Source of the DNA: Impatiens glandulifera
Taxonomy: Eukaryota; Streptophyta; Magnoliopsida; Ericales; Balsaminaceae
DNA: 64,000 nucleotides
Direction: 5' to 3'
Assembly (NCBI RefSeq): GCF_907164915.1
Contig: NC_061866.1
Coordinates: 25,685,905 to 25,749,904, forward strand
Shown: positions 31,958-44,945 of the stretch, one piece after another
Layout: each line of letters opens with the position of its first letter
Numbering within the stretch: position 1 is the stretch's first letter
Notes under the pieces: generated by a model
Database searches by the model: none
The model's input: the letters and a program-made list of their open reading frames with translations, nothing else
What the model was told of the DNA's origin: nothing
Made by a program: the position numbers and the translations under genes

Positions 31958-32581
31958 AATTATTACATTCTTATTCTTGCGTTTACGAATTAGATAATGG
32001 TCTAATAGTAATTTAAATATCTCAACCTTCGTGAGCATTCTTCTTATTTTTCCTTGGCATCATTTCTTGATGATTGGGGTATAATTGATACACTCAAATA
32101 CTTTGTTCTTACTTTTCACAAACCAGACAAGTGTCTAGATGAACACAAGTGATGATTTTTTTTATCTCAACCAACACATCCTTGCTTGACTTGATTTTTT
32201 GTTTGAGGCCTTTGGTTCTTGCACAAGACCTCTATTTGAGACAAGACACCATCTCTATTGACAACATGGTTACAAGATTAGGCATTCGTCTTCTACGAGC
32301 TCCCTCTTAAACATTAATAATTTAAGCTTACGTCAGGCTTGAGATAGATTTGTTTCAAAAGTACCTCGCTCGAATACCAAAGTTACATCGACTTGTCAAG
32401 AGACATTCGATGGGAATGTTGTCTTTTCCCTTATCCCTACTCGTTTCATGAACCTTTATTCGTCTTTCATCTTTCTGATAATGAGCTTTTGGGCTTGGAG
32501 GTTTAAGGTTCGTCATTCTTCCTTGAAACCATAACTAGAACGTTTCTTGTTTATTTATTGTGAAGTATTTTAATTTTAATT
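31958..32581 (-). other. Presumed gypsy 3' UTR, flank of the copia-2 insertion
   Basis: No coding. It contains CTCAACCTTCGTGAGCATTC and TTGATGATTGGGGT, phrases I associate with the 3' untranslated region of Ogre-like elements, in line with the following G1 integrase. Confidence 0.35.
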
Positions 32582-33470
32582 AAAATGTCCCTAGTATTGA
32601 CGTAGGGTTTTGTATTTTGTGACCATGCCTGTGATGGAAAAATTAAACGTAGAAGGAAAAATAAGGTCCGCACATAGTTTTGGTCTATTGAGAATCGAAT
32701 GTGATTTAAGTTTATATTGATGTTGTAATTTACTAAAATTTTCTTGGTGATGTATATTTTTACAAAAGTTTCTGCTAAGGTTATAATCGACTTAAACTTT
32801 GTTATGGATGCAATGTGATGGATATATTTACATTTTTTAAAATCATTTTTATACATAAAAATGTCCCTAATTTTGACATAAGGGTGTTTTTGTTTTTTAT
32901 TTGTAGATACCAAGCATATGACATGTTACCTATGTATTCTCATAAAAAGAAAAATTATGTCCAAACGTATTGTCGAGTGTTGGGGATTGCTATTATTTTT
33001 TGGAATTTTGAGTTACGATGCTAGGAAATTTATTTTTGGGAATTTTGAATTTTTTTGTTTTGTTTTGAATCATTTTTATAAAAATACCCTTAGTATTGAC
33101 CTATGAGTTTTGTATTTTTAGGAGTATTAAGACCAAGTTCGTGATAGGTTGCCTATGTATTCTAAAAAAAGGAGAATCGAACATAATTTTGAAGCATGAG
33201 TGATGTTTAATGAACTTATTTCATTTTAGATTTTTTGTTTATATAATTTTTTGGTTTGAATTTTATTGGAATCGAACCTAGTTATAGACCGCCTACATAA
33301 TCTCATAACAAGGAGAGATTGGGTCTAAACATAGTTCGTAACTTGTGAATTACGAATCTTGTTTTTGATTTTCTTGTTTTGATCATTTTTATTTTATTAA
33401 AAATGTCTCTAATATTGACATTGGGTTTTTGGTTAGACTAAAGACTTAGAGTAATTTTGAGATTTTGTTA
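32582..33470 (-). repeat. Degenerate tandem repeat in the G1 3' UTR
   Basis: Four copies of AAATGTCCCTAGTATTGAC-like sequence at about 32583, 32861, 33083 and 33403, each followed by a GTTGCCTATGTATTCT / GCCTACATAATCTCAT phrase. The same two phrases recur at 46215-46540 before G2, linking the two gypsy elements. Period about 220-320 bp. Confidence 0.6.
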
Positions 33471-33479
33471 GAAAAGGTG

Positions 33480-34620
33480 AATGGTTTCGATCACATGTTC
33501 TCTAGATGAACTATCTTTTATACATGTCAACGTTGAAAAATGGTGAAGTTCTTCTCCGTCTAGGTTTCACAATAACGAGGTAAGGTCCTTCCAATGGGGT
33601 TTGAAACTTTACTCTAGGATTTAGTATCCGTAGATTTTTCTTTTGAACTAGTTCGCCTTATTGGATGTTTCAATTTTTCACTTTTTTGTTGAACGATCTA
33701 TCAATTTGACTATGATACACTTATCACCATTAAGGTTATTTTATTGTATCGAGACTTACATCAGCCTTCTTCCACCACTTGACTATCGAGGAGTACTTTT
33801 AGAGTAGGGAACTTGATATCGATTGGTTTTACAACATCCATTCCGTAAACCAACACAAATAGAGTCTCACCTGTTGATGTTCGAATAGTCGATCGATAGT
33901 TCAAATGGCGTAAAGCAACTTCTCGTGCCAATATTTATACATTTGAGTCATCTTATTGATGATTGTGATGACATTCTTTTTGTCGCTTCTACTGCATCGT
34001 TTGTTTGAGGGCGATAAAGTGATGATTTATGATGCTCGATCTGATATTCCACTAATGGTTTGAGTACATCTCCTTATAATTGATGACCGTTGTCTGAGAT
34101 CAAAGTTTTAGAGACGTGTGATGACTTCATGACCTTTTAAGATTGTGCTTGTACCTACTTGTTGAAGTAGGCAATAGCTACAAAGACGTACTTTTGACAA
34201 TTAGAACCATGAGGATATATCTTTTAGATGATGTCGACCCCCCCCGGTTGAGAATGGACACTAAGATGTCATGTTGTATAGTAAAGAAGTCAGAGTACGC
34301 TTCATATTAGCATGAACATGACATTGATGACACTTTTTAATGTAAGTCACACAGTCTTTTTCATGTTCTACCAATAGTATTCGAAACTAAGGATATTTTT
34401 GGCTAGAGATCAATCCTTCATGTGTGGACCACACGTGCCTGCGTGGAATTCATTCATGATTTTTACTTCTTTGAATTGATTGATACATATCATGTTTTGG
34501 TCGTCGAAGAATCGTCGATATAACTTCCCAACTAATAGCACATAGTTGCTAGCATACTGTCGCAAAACTCTTCTTTGATTCTTCTAGAAGTGCAAAGGGT
34601 ATTCACCATGCTCGATGTAC
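33480..34620 (-). pseudogene. Ty3/gypsy (Tat/Ogre-like) integrase remnant, G1
   Basis: Minus-strand reading gives, from right to left: the zinc region (H-A-G-T-C-G-P-H, then C-H-Q-C in KKCHQCHVHANMK, about 34290-34450); the core start W/G-V-D-I-I (about 34230); KYVFVAIAYFNK (about 34180); LISDNGHQ (about 34085); YRPQTNDAVE (about 34000); and the C-terminal signature YRSTIRTSTGETLFVLVYGMD (about 33830-33890). Stops and frameshifts are frequent. Together these are the gypsy integrase order, with IN after RNase H. Confidence 0.75.
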
Positions 34621-34699
34621 TTTTGTAGAGGATCGAAACATTTTTTAGGTGCTACATGTGAATTGGTTATTGTCTTCTTCTCAAAGTCTCGCTACTTCT

Positions 34700-35350
34700 T
34701 CAAACGATTCTTCAAGGGTTTGATCTTGATTACTTCTTGAATTTGAGACATTGTTTTTAGTGTGGATAAAGCATCTATGAATAGATTTTGACTCCTTGAG
34801 GCGTGTGTGACTGTCACATTCTCAAAATTTACTATGAACGTGGATAAGTATTGTGGATAAGGTTTCAAGTTTTCTCCTTTTACTTTTCATTCACTTCGAG
34901 CTTGTGAAATGACTATGTTAGAGTCACATATCAATTCTAATTGGCTTGTTTCTTTATCGTGAGCTATCTTTAGACCTAATAGAACATGTTTCGCATTATA
35001 ATTTATTGTTCCTCACAAGATATTCAATCTTGACTAAGATCGAATTGTGCGTTCCTACATGATCAATGAGCAATATTCTAATATTGTAGCCTTGTTTTCC
35101 TAATGCTCCGTTGAATAATAACTTTCGGGTTGTGGGATCTAAGGTCATCTCTTCATCGTTGGAAATGTTAGCACCTCATCGTCTTCTAATTCGATAGGTT
35201 GATCTGTGAGAAAGTCTTCTAAAATTCTTCCTTTTATATACTTCTAGACTTTGTACTCGATGTTGTACTCTGAGATCATCATCATCAATTTGACTAGCCT
35301 GTGAGACAACAATGTCTTTTGGAATATGTAGCGGATCAGATCTAACATTC
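34700..35350 (-). pseudogene. G1 gypsy RNase H and tether remnant
   Basis: Minus-strand ISEYNIEYKV, YIKGRILEDFLTDQPIE (about 35180-35280) matches the conserved link between the gypsy RT-associated RNase H and the second, plant-type RNase H found in Tat-lineage elements. It is followed by a decayed FNGALG motif for the usual F-D-G-A-S. An in-frame stop interrupts the first motif. Confidence 0.7.
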
Positions 35351-36260
35351 ATAGTAATTTGATCGTGTGGGCTTGTATGTAATACATTAGCTTTTTGGTA
35401 ACCCAATTTAGAGTCCAACTCACTTTTTCTATTAAATAATAGTTAAGCTCATAGCCTTTCATTCGCTTGCTCATGTAGTAGATTACGAATTTAGTCTTCC
35501 CTTTGTTTTCTAGAGCTAGTAAGCTTCTTATCACATTTTTCTCCACAATTAAGTAATATATTAGAGAAACATATATCTTGGGTCGCATCAGAATAGGAGG
35601 ATTCTTAAGATACTCTTTTATCTTCTCGAAGGCATTCGTACAAGCATCGTCTTAGACGAACCTTTCGTCATTCCTTAGAATTTTTAATAAAGGATCACAT
35701 TTCATGGTCAATTTATTTAGGAAGAGGCTTAAAGACTAGATTTTACCAGAAATCTTTGCACCTTATTCTCGCTTCAAGGGGTAGGCATGACCGTGATTAC
35801 TTCGTTATTGCTTGGATCTACTTTGATGCCTCGTTGCGTAATGAGAAAATCTATAATTTTTTATGCTATAACTCTGAATGTGTACTTCTTTGGATTGAGT
35901 TGAATCTAGAACATTTTGGTGCATTGTATAAATTTTTGAAGTTCTAGATGTTTCCATCTTATTCTCGCGATTTGACGATCATTTCGTCCATGTAGATTTC
36001 TACTTCTTTATGGATTATGTCATATAGAATTATCGTGGTTGTTCGTTGGTACGGTGCTCTTGTGTTCTTTATCTTAAAAGGAATGCACAATAGTAAAATA
36101 TTCTGACCTCCGTGATAAACATCATTTTCTCATTGTCTTTAAGATCCATTAGAACTTGATTGTATCTAGAGAATCCATCCATGAATGAAAGTTGTTGATG
36201 TTTCGTCGTGTGATAGAAAAACACGTCGATGTATGTTAGCGGAAAATTGTCTTTGGGACT
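35351..36260 (-). pseudogene. G1 gypsy reverse transcriptase remnant
   Basis: Minus-strand motifs: SFMDGFSRYNQ and EKMMFITEV (about 36100-36190), HKEVEIYMDEMIVKSRE (about 35970-36010), then SLLALENKGKTKFVIYYMS and ELNYYLIEKV (35349-35588). The catalytic Y-V/I-D-D is Y-M-D-E here (35983-35994), a change at the second catalytic aspartate. The RT runs into the assembly gap at 36261. Confidence 0.78.
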
Positions 36261-36760
36261 NNNNNNNNNNNNNNNNNNNNNNNNNNNNNNNNNNNNNNNN
36301 NNNNNNNNNNNNNNNNNNNNNNNNNNNNNNNNNNNNNNNNNNNNNNNNNNNNNNNNNNNNNNNNNNNNNNNNNNNNNNNNNNNNNNNNNNNNNNNNNNNN
36401 NNNNNNNNNNNNNNNNNNNNNNNNNNNNNNNNNNNNNNNNNNNNNNNNNNNNNNNNNNNNNNNNNNNNNNNNNNNNNNNNNNNNNNNNNNNNNNNNNNNN
36501 NNNNNNNNNNNNNNNNNNNNNNNNNNNNNNNNNNNNNNNNNNNNNNNNNNNNNNNNNNNNNNNNNNNNNNNNNNNNNNNNNNNNNNNNNNNNNNNNNNNN
36601 NNNNNNNNNNNNNNNNNNNNNNNNNNNNNNNNNNNNNNNNNNNNNNNNNNNNNNNNNNNNNNNNNNNNNNNNNNNNNNNNNNNNNNNNNNNNNNNNNNNN
36701 NNNNNNNNNNNNNNNNNNNNNNNNNNNNNNNNNNNNNNNNNNNNNNNNNNNNNNNNNNNN
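36261..36760. other. Assembly gap (500 N)
   Basis: Exactly 500 undetermined bases. Apparent frames crossing it are meaningless. The G1 protease/gag region may be hidden or collapsed here. Confidence 0.99.
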
Positions 36761-38373
36761 GATCATTCTGAATGCAAGAGATGAACTCTCAAGTCTTGAA
36801 TACAAAGATTTCGTAAATCCACTAGTGAAGCTCTGCTGTATTTTACAAAATTGTATATAAGGCCATAAAGTTGGAATTCAACTATTTTTAAACGACTTAA
36901 AAATATCTAAGGAATATTGTCATACTTTATAAAGGGTCTTTTTAAATTCATTCTTAAATTTTAACATCTTTAATTAATATTTTTAGATACCATTTTTCTT
37001 CATTTTCGACATATTTGCAAGTATTAATTTACATTTAATATTTTAAATTTTGAAATATTAAATTTAAATATACTAAGTAAATAAAATATAAGGATATAAT
37101 TTTCTAAATAAAAAAGAAAATATTATAAATTTGATATTGTTCTTTAATGGTTACTAGGATATAGTACAAGAATAACAATACACATCGAACCTAAGAAAAA
37201 TCTCTAATAAAATTATGGTCATACATTGTAAAACATGATATCTTTATCAAATGGCAACACTTTAAAATTAAAAAAGGTTGACTATTAATTTAATTCAAAT
37301 CCTTTAATTTATTTTAAATCCTGTAATTTATTTCAATCCCTAATCTCTTTTATGATTTGATAAGAGGTAAATTATAAATTTTAATGGTCAACCTAAAATA
37401 TTTCTTATAATTAAAATATTTAACAATCGTTCCCATAGATCCCACTACGGGTCCCTTTTACGACCTACAACTCTCGGGACAATTCTGTCGGGATTCAATT
37501 ATTTAACTCGAAAACAAAATTTAGATATTACAGAAAATTTGCGATATATTTTAAACTCCGATAATGATCAAATTAAAAAAGGCATATCAACCAAATAATG
37601 CATAGGCTTTATCTTAATAAATGACTAAACAATTATAAAGGAACATAACTCTTTAATATTCAAATGTATATGAAACATATCACAGGATGTTGTCCATACT
37701 TCTTTTAATTAAATGAAAAGATCGATGAGAAACGACAACTTATTACAAACCAAGCAATGATGCGAGAGGTTTGACCTAAAATCCAAAGAATCGATCCTTC
37801 TCTTTGAAAAATGAGTCGTCCAATATGATGTAAGTATTATGAAGATGAGAAAAAATTCCCAATTGAGTTGATAATTCTCATATTTTGGCATTGTTAACCC
37901 TCCCTCCACTATTGGTGAGTAATACTCTCTTATTATTCACTATAATAAAAAGATCATGACTACTTTATCCAGAATCGTTGTTTGACGTGCCCAAGTAATA
38001 AAACGACACCACTAAGACCTTATGTGACTACTATATATGTATTATGTGAATGCATTTATAGATAAATAAACATATAAAAGTATGTTTATATTTTCAAAAA
38101 CAAGAGACGTCCTTATATGTTCATGTTTCGTGTATGTAGACAATGTTTTCAACGAGTACGAGTGGAAATAGATTAGACTTACCATGTTAGATCTCCATTC
38201 ATTGGTCCCTTAGATATATATTGCATCAAGAAATGCATCATCTTTAAAAAATGGAATCTCTAAGACTTTCTTCATGGTAGTTAGTCAAATGAGACTTAAC
38301 ATTGAAGTATTAAAGGCCATTTTAATAATCAATAAAATAAGTATTATACATCTCAAACCATTTGTAGAATAAA
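36761..38373. other. AT-rich DNA, nothing recognised
   Basis: Low-complexity AT-rich stretches and scattered short frames with no family motifs. It lies where G1 upstream domains would be expected, but I cannot see any gag or protease signature. Confidence 0.4.
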
Positions 38374-41300
38374 TGTTATAAGCTTTTAATTCGTCCCCCA
38401 CGCCACGTCCCAAGAATATGTTTATTTGTACGCGAGACTTTTATTCTTCTTAAGTGTACCAATTTTAGGGTCCACCTAACGTCTTTTATCTTAAGGCATT
38501 AAAGATTTAATCCTAAGATATATTTATCAATTAGAATGCTCTATCTTTTAGAGTTTTTTGTGCAATCCAAAGTTGGTAGGTCTCATTTCTTACATTTTCT
38601 TTCGAATGCTCCACCCATGGAGGGAACACATCGAAAGACTTAAATGGTATACACAACCCGTGCAGTTTTAGAAAATGGTTTTTTCTAAGAAATTTATGCT
38701 ATAGAACCTCTTGGTTTACCTTCCTATCAAATCTTATATAGAACACCTATCTATATAAGATGTTGTCCTATCTATATGAGACGAGGAAACAAAGTGGAGT
38801 TCTATATCATAGACATTTCCTTACTTTGCCCGTATAGGTTCTAGATTAGTAATAGTTCAAAAACGTAGTAATTTGGTTGACTTTAAGAGTCACCACTTTA
38901 GTTTACTTCAAAAAGAAACTAAAGAAAGAAAATATAGTATTCATTGATTAAGGGTCTAGTGCTTGGTTACACATGTGGAAAGAGTCGCATCAGTTATGTC
39001 TTATGCACTTATCCCGTGGGATAGTCTCTACTCTTATGTAGTTGGTCATTGTTTTTAAAGGTACGTTACATGTTTGCATTCAAAGTTTAAAATTATTTTA
39101 CTTCTGTATGCCCTAACCTTGTCTCTCATCTAGGAGGAGTAATCCTAGCTCTAATTAGATTCCAATAAAGGCTGGAATCAATCCGTTAGAATTCTCTTAA
39201 TTTTCATTTATCGTGTCTTATGTCTATTTTAATAGGATAACATATGCTTAATCCAAAGGTGATTCTAGACTCTCGTTAAGTTCTTCTATACTTAAAAAAG
39301 ATGAGATGAAACCTCAAATACACTCTTTGGGCACACATGTGAATCACAATGTGAACTTTCGTATTTTTCCAATTTGTTTGAAGGTTTGATTGTTGAGTTA
39401 GACAGTGAATCCTTGCATGCGAAGGACGTCACTAGTATACTAGAATGTTAATTAAGTAATGAAGAGGGAAATTGGAGCACCAAATTATGCAACAACTGAA
39501 TTATAGAATTTTCACACAGAGTTGGAAAATCTCGAGAGTTCTTGTACATAAAAAACATATTTTTAGAAACACATTGCACTTGATTACGAAACTTTTTGGG
39601 TTATGAGACACCGATATAAATCCTCTAAACAAGCATTTTCATAATTTTTTTGAGTTGGAAAGTGTTCCAAAAATTCTGAACACTCTCAGAGAGTTCAACA
39701 ATATTATTATGAACCTACTACACAAATTTCATAATTTTCTGGGCTACAAATTTCAAGATATGAGCGTTCCAAAATAAGTTGTTTTCAACCGAGCCACAAA
39801 AATTATATAAAAATATTATTTTTGTTGAAAATAATATTTTTGACCATCCCTGAATTTTTGAATTTTTTAAAAATTATTTAGTGGCTCCAATTGAAGAAAA
39901 AAGGTTGCTTGGTATAAAGGAAACCATACGAGCCTTATGAAATTTCCCAAAGGTTGGAAATTGAAACTCTATATCCAAAATTGGATGAATATAAATATGG
40001 AGGATCAAATAGGATATTAACAATAGACCAGGGGCAAATGAATTTAAATTCTCTAAAACTAATTCGAATCTGAGAGTTTTAGGTCAAAATTGTACCAAGC
40101 AAAAAGCCCCAGGCCTATTTAATTCGAAACTAAATTATTAATTCATAATTAAACTTCCTAAGAAATTTTAAAAGAAGGAAAATTCTAAGGGTGAACTTGA
40201 ATGCATCTTGGAACTTGGGATATGAAAATTTGAAAAGATATAGGAGAGTTTAACTGTCTTCCTCTTCTTGCAGATGCTTGCCGATTCTCGAAACCATGGA
40301 AACTCTAGAGGATTCACCGAAAGAGGACAAACAACGATATTCGTTTAGGAATTAAGCCTTACTCGTCTCATTAATGTTTGTCCAAACACTGTTGGATTCC
40401 AAAGTAGAAGAACAGAGAAACACTATTTTCTTCTATTCTAGACATCGGCTTCTTCGACAGAGCATCATCCTAGAGTTCATCGCGATAGAGGCTCGCTAAA
40501 GTATTTGCGACAAGAGAATGAAGAATATAGGAATTTGAACATGATTCCCCTACAGGTCTTGAAATCGGATGGTAGTTACCTCTTATAACTCGTCGTCCAT
40601 TAAGGCATTGGCTCTATGGATAGCACGGGAGAAATTTTTATCATTTGGATCTTTGGTTGTACTATCGTCGCGCCGAATGAATCACCTGGAACGTCGTTGA
40701 AGAAATATATGATAATTCTTCATTCGGAGACCATAACATGATGATTCCGGTGACTTCTAGAATACAAAAACAAGGTTAGTCTCAATCTAGCCTCTTCCTA
40801 ACTAGATTTAGCTAACCTAGGGACTCTATCAGCTAGGTTTACCAACCAATCAAACATCATTCAGACAACAATTCATCAATTAACTTACAAACTGAAATTA
40901 ATTAATCAAACTTCAAAATAAACATAACGTCGACGTCGGTATATAAACCAACGTTTTACATGAATTTTGAAGACATATGAACTAGGAGACCTACCTGAAG
41001 CAACAGAACTAAAGAAGAAACTGAATTGAAAACAATCATGGAGAAGATGAGTACTCGCCGGAAATGCTTTCCAATTGTTCTCCTTCTGGTTGTTTTTCTT
41101 TCAAGTTCTATCTTGGGTAATTGGAATACTTGGAAAATGAATCTTTAAATACCCTTAGACAAGGGTAACTTAGGATATAGTTTTTGTAGGAAAATCGGTA
41201 ACTCGGTTGGTGAGTTAAACCAACATATTTTCATCTTAAGTCGTGCCTGGGATGATTTTATCCTTGTAGGTAAGAGGTTAGGCTACACTTTGAGCTTTTT

Positions 41301-42677
41301 ATTGAGCCAAATGGTCAAGTGTAGATCGAGTTACATATTTTTGAAGTTTGGCCTTTTCTAGTTTCGGTTTTCAGCCATCATGGATCAACCAAAACTTCTA
41401 TTGACCATAACTTTTGACTCCAACCACTAATGAGACTGAGCTTATTATCTTCCATATTAATGTTGTAGGAAATCCTCAAAATTGGATTCCAGTCCAAGCA
41501 TTTCTAGATGTTGGGCGAAGGGTTTTAAAGTCAATAGCTTCGCTTACAGGTAACCTAGCATGGGTTGTAGGTCGAACAATGAGTGCTTCTTGATATCAAA
41601 AGAAATCTAACTCAAAGGCCTTTACAATTTTATCTCATTTTGGTCTAAATTTGCGAGTCAAACAAAAGATATGAATTTTCAAAATCACTATGTACTTTAG
41701 TTCGCTCCAAGAATGAAGTGGGTGAACCTTCATCGGGTTATCGGGCTAAATTGGCCACCTTAACCAATGAAGGAAGACGTGTGACCGATTCCATTCGAAC
41801 AACATTTGTCTTAGATTTCCAACCATAGGTCATAATCCAAAAACAAAGCATACATCTTTAGTTATGAATTATATACCGTACATATGTCTGGTTCGATCCT
41901 GTTTTGGTCGCATTATCTTGTACCACTAATTTCAGGGAGATAAGAGCATCATATTCATTTTAGATAGAAATAAACATGGTAGATGACTCTTCAAGCTTTC
42001 CAAATCATCCAGGAACAATTAATTCTAATGAGCATAGCGACCTGGGTATTTTTTCCATGTTGATGGTCCTTCTAGAATTTCTTCAAAAAATAGTACCCCA
42101 AATAGACATGATTTGGGCATTTTCAAATAATATCGTACTTGGCGTCAACATGAGGTCAGCACGCATGTTTTTTTGAATCCTTTGGCGCACGACCTGGCCT
42201 ATTTACTTCCATTGACCTGCTCTTGACTCACTCGGTTCAACTCAATTTTTTACATTTTTAACCTTTTAAAGTCCATCTATACAAAATTGCTAACAACAAT
42301 ATTTTACTCTAAATTAATGATTTTTTAAACCACACAATCTGAACATTTCAAATTTTCCAAATTTAGACTTTTTATGAAAAATGATGTTTGGACACATAAA
42401 CAAGCCCCGAACTGGTTGTTTGGTACATTTTGTCCATCAGCAATATGATACTCAAAGGTCATGATTTTTTAAGATAGTCATTCTGAACGTATGAAAAAAT
42501 ATGAAGTCTGAGTATTTTTGGAAATTTGTATTTAGACCTCTACTCGAGGGTCGCTTTAAGCAAATTCCAAAAAGTAATTTTTAATTTTTGCTCCTCGGTC
42601 CAATAATCAAGTATGAACATCATATTAGACCGAGAAGAGTTGTTTTAATTTTGAAGTGTAAAAATTGAGTGTTTATA
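38374..42677 (-). repeat. Long LTR-like repeat, copy 2
   Basis: The first 2.5 kb is collinear with 16501-18990, and 42140-42310 matches 19985-20185. The right end, TGTAAAAATTGAGTGTTTATA (42656 onward), resembles an LTR start on the minus strand and is followed by a purine-type tract on that strand (AAGAGAGGAATTC). A minus-strand TATTTAAAG near 41150 could be its promoter. No coding. Probably an LTR of about 4.3 kb, as large as those of Ogre elements. Whether it is the 5' LTR of G1 or the 3' LTR of G2 cannot be decided from the sequence. Confidence 0.6.
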
Positions 42678-43329
42678 GAATTCCTCTCTTAGATAGTGTT
42701 TGGAGAAGATGACCTCTCACTTTGCAAAACGTGTGTCTAAGCTTAATCAAATAGGTACTAATTTTGTAACCCATCATGTAAAATGTAAATAAGAGTAAGA
42801 TACAACATGGGTCATGCATCTTCTCCTCTACCTTTAGTGGTAACAATGTGTTTCGAGGAATCGGTTGCGTGACAATAGAAACATTCCTACAAAATACATA
42901 TGCGAGATATAGATATATGCAAACATAGCATACATAAACCATTTGTCCCATATGGAGATTCCATATACATCCTTTAAACGATGTATATAAGCGGTTCTAT
43001 CTATTAGACAAATTCAAAGATATACCTTTCGAATAATATCACATGTAGAAATTAATGATAGAAAATCAGTATCCATGAGTTGTGGTGTCACTTGTGCTTC
43101 ATCAATTAACTGATTACGGTGATCAAGGAATTACATTGATGACAAAAGTGGAAACCGGGCCATGTTGACTGAAATTTGCACTAGGCGAGTGTTTAAATTT
43201 TGGCTACCCAGGTGTCGATTATTGTACAATAACAAAAGTCTACCAAAAATCACACATAACACATGTATTTATGAGAACTCAATTTCTTTCATTTTAAGGG
43301 AACCATAAGAAATAACATATCAAATAATT
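42678..43329. other. Unassigned sequence between LTR-like repeat and tandem array
   Basis: No ORF with a recognisable product and no repeats seen. Confidence 0.35.
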
Positions 43330-44945
43330 TTTCATCAAATCAATGATGAACTTGACACGCTAAGGTTGCTGATTCATTAAATTAAACAAATGAACTCAGC
43401 ATGCTAAGGCTTCTAATTTATAAAATGATACAAATTAACTTGCACGCTAAGGCTATCGGTTCATGAAATGTAACAAATGAACTCGGCACGCTAATGTTGT
43501 CGATTTATGAAATGAAACAAATGAATTTGGAACATTAAGCCTGTTAATTCATGAAATGAAACAAATTGACTCAGCACGCTAAAGTTGTAGGTTTACGTAA
43601 CAAGACAAATGTACTTAGTACGTTAAGGCTATTGATACATGAAATGAAACAAATGAACTCAACACTCTAAGGCTGCTAATTTACTTAACGAAACAAATGA
43701 ACATTGCACGCTATGGTTTCAGATTAATGAAATGAAAAGAATGAACTCGACACGCTAAGGTTTCCTGTTCACAAATTAAAACAAATGAATTTGGCACACT
43801 AAGGTTGTCGGTTCATGTAATGGGACAATTGAACTCAGCACGCTAAAGTTGTTGACATTAAATGAAAAAAATAAACTTGGCACGCTAATGATGTCGGTTC
43901 ATGATATGAAACAAATGAACTCAGCATGCTAAGGCTGTTGGTTCTCAAAAAAAACAAATAAACTCGTTGCGCTAAGTTTCCTATTCATGAAATGAAACAA
44001 ATGAACTCTACATGCTAAGGCTGACAATTCAAGTAATGAAAAAAAAGAACTTGACACGCTATGGTTGTTAGTTCATGTAATGAGACAAATAAACTTAGCA
44101 CGTTAAGGTTATTGATTCATGAATTGAAACAAATGAACTCAGTACTCTAAGGCTACTGGTTCACAAAATGAAATAAATGAAGTTAGCATGCTAAGGTTGT
44201 TAGGTCACGTAACGAAATAAATGAATTCAACATGCTAAGTAGGCTAATTCACGAGATGAAACAAATGAACTCGACAACCTAAAGCTGATGATTCATTAAA
44301 TGAAACAAATGAACTTATCATGGTAAGGTTGTCGGTTCAGAAATGAAACAAATGAACTAAGTACGTTAAGGTTGTCGATTCACGTAATGAAAGAAATGAA
44401 TTTAGAATGTTAAGGTTGTCGGATCACATAATGAGATAAATAAACTCAATACGCTAAGGTTGTTGATTCATGAAATTAAATAAATAAACTCGGAACGCAA
44501 AATTTGTCGGTTCATGAAATGAAACAAATGAACTTGACACATTAATAATGTCGGATCACATAATGAAACAAATGAATTTAACATGCTAAGGTTGTTGATT
44601 CATGAAATGAACCAAATGAACTCGACACACTAAAGTTGTTGATTCACATAACGAGGCAAATGAACTCAGCACGCTAAGACTGTTGATTCATGAAATAAAA
44701 TAAATGAACTCAGCACGCTAAGGTTGTTGATTCATTTAACGAAATAGATCGTACCTGAATCTATTGACATTCAACGAATCCAGCACTTTAAGGCTGGTGA
44801 TTCACAACATGAAACAAATCTCTCTTGGATCTACTGACACTCGACAAATCCAAGACGTTAAGTCTACTGATTCTCGACATGAAATAGATCGCACCTAGAT
44901 ATGTTGACACTCGACGAATCTAGCACGTTCTTGGTTTTGTTGTGA
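43330..44945. repeat. Tandem array of 43-45-bp units (about 32) with 70-bp units at the right end
   Basis: Consensus parts: GAAACAAATGAACTCAGCACG and CTAAGGTTGTTGATTCATGAA. Units vary by a few bases. At the right end (about 44745-44945) the unit is 70 bp and includes GATCGCACCTAGATCTATTGACACTCGACGAATC-type sequence, split by a shared core; the short unit looks like a deletion derivative of the long one. Hypervariable tandem repeats in the 3' UTR are known for Ogre/Tat elements and can seed satellite DNA. Confidence 0.88.

Noticed and set aside
36185..36805. Long open frames across 36185-36805
   Set aside because: They are produced by the 500 undetermined bases; no real coding information.
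36761..38373. Hidden host gene between the gap and the LTR-like repeat
   Set aside because: Only short frames without motifs; AT-rich and low complexity.
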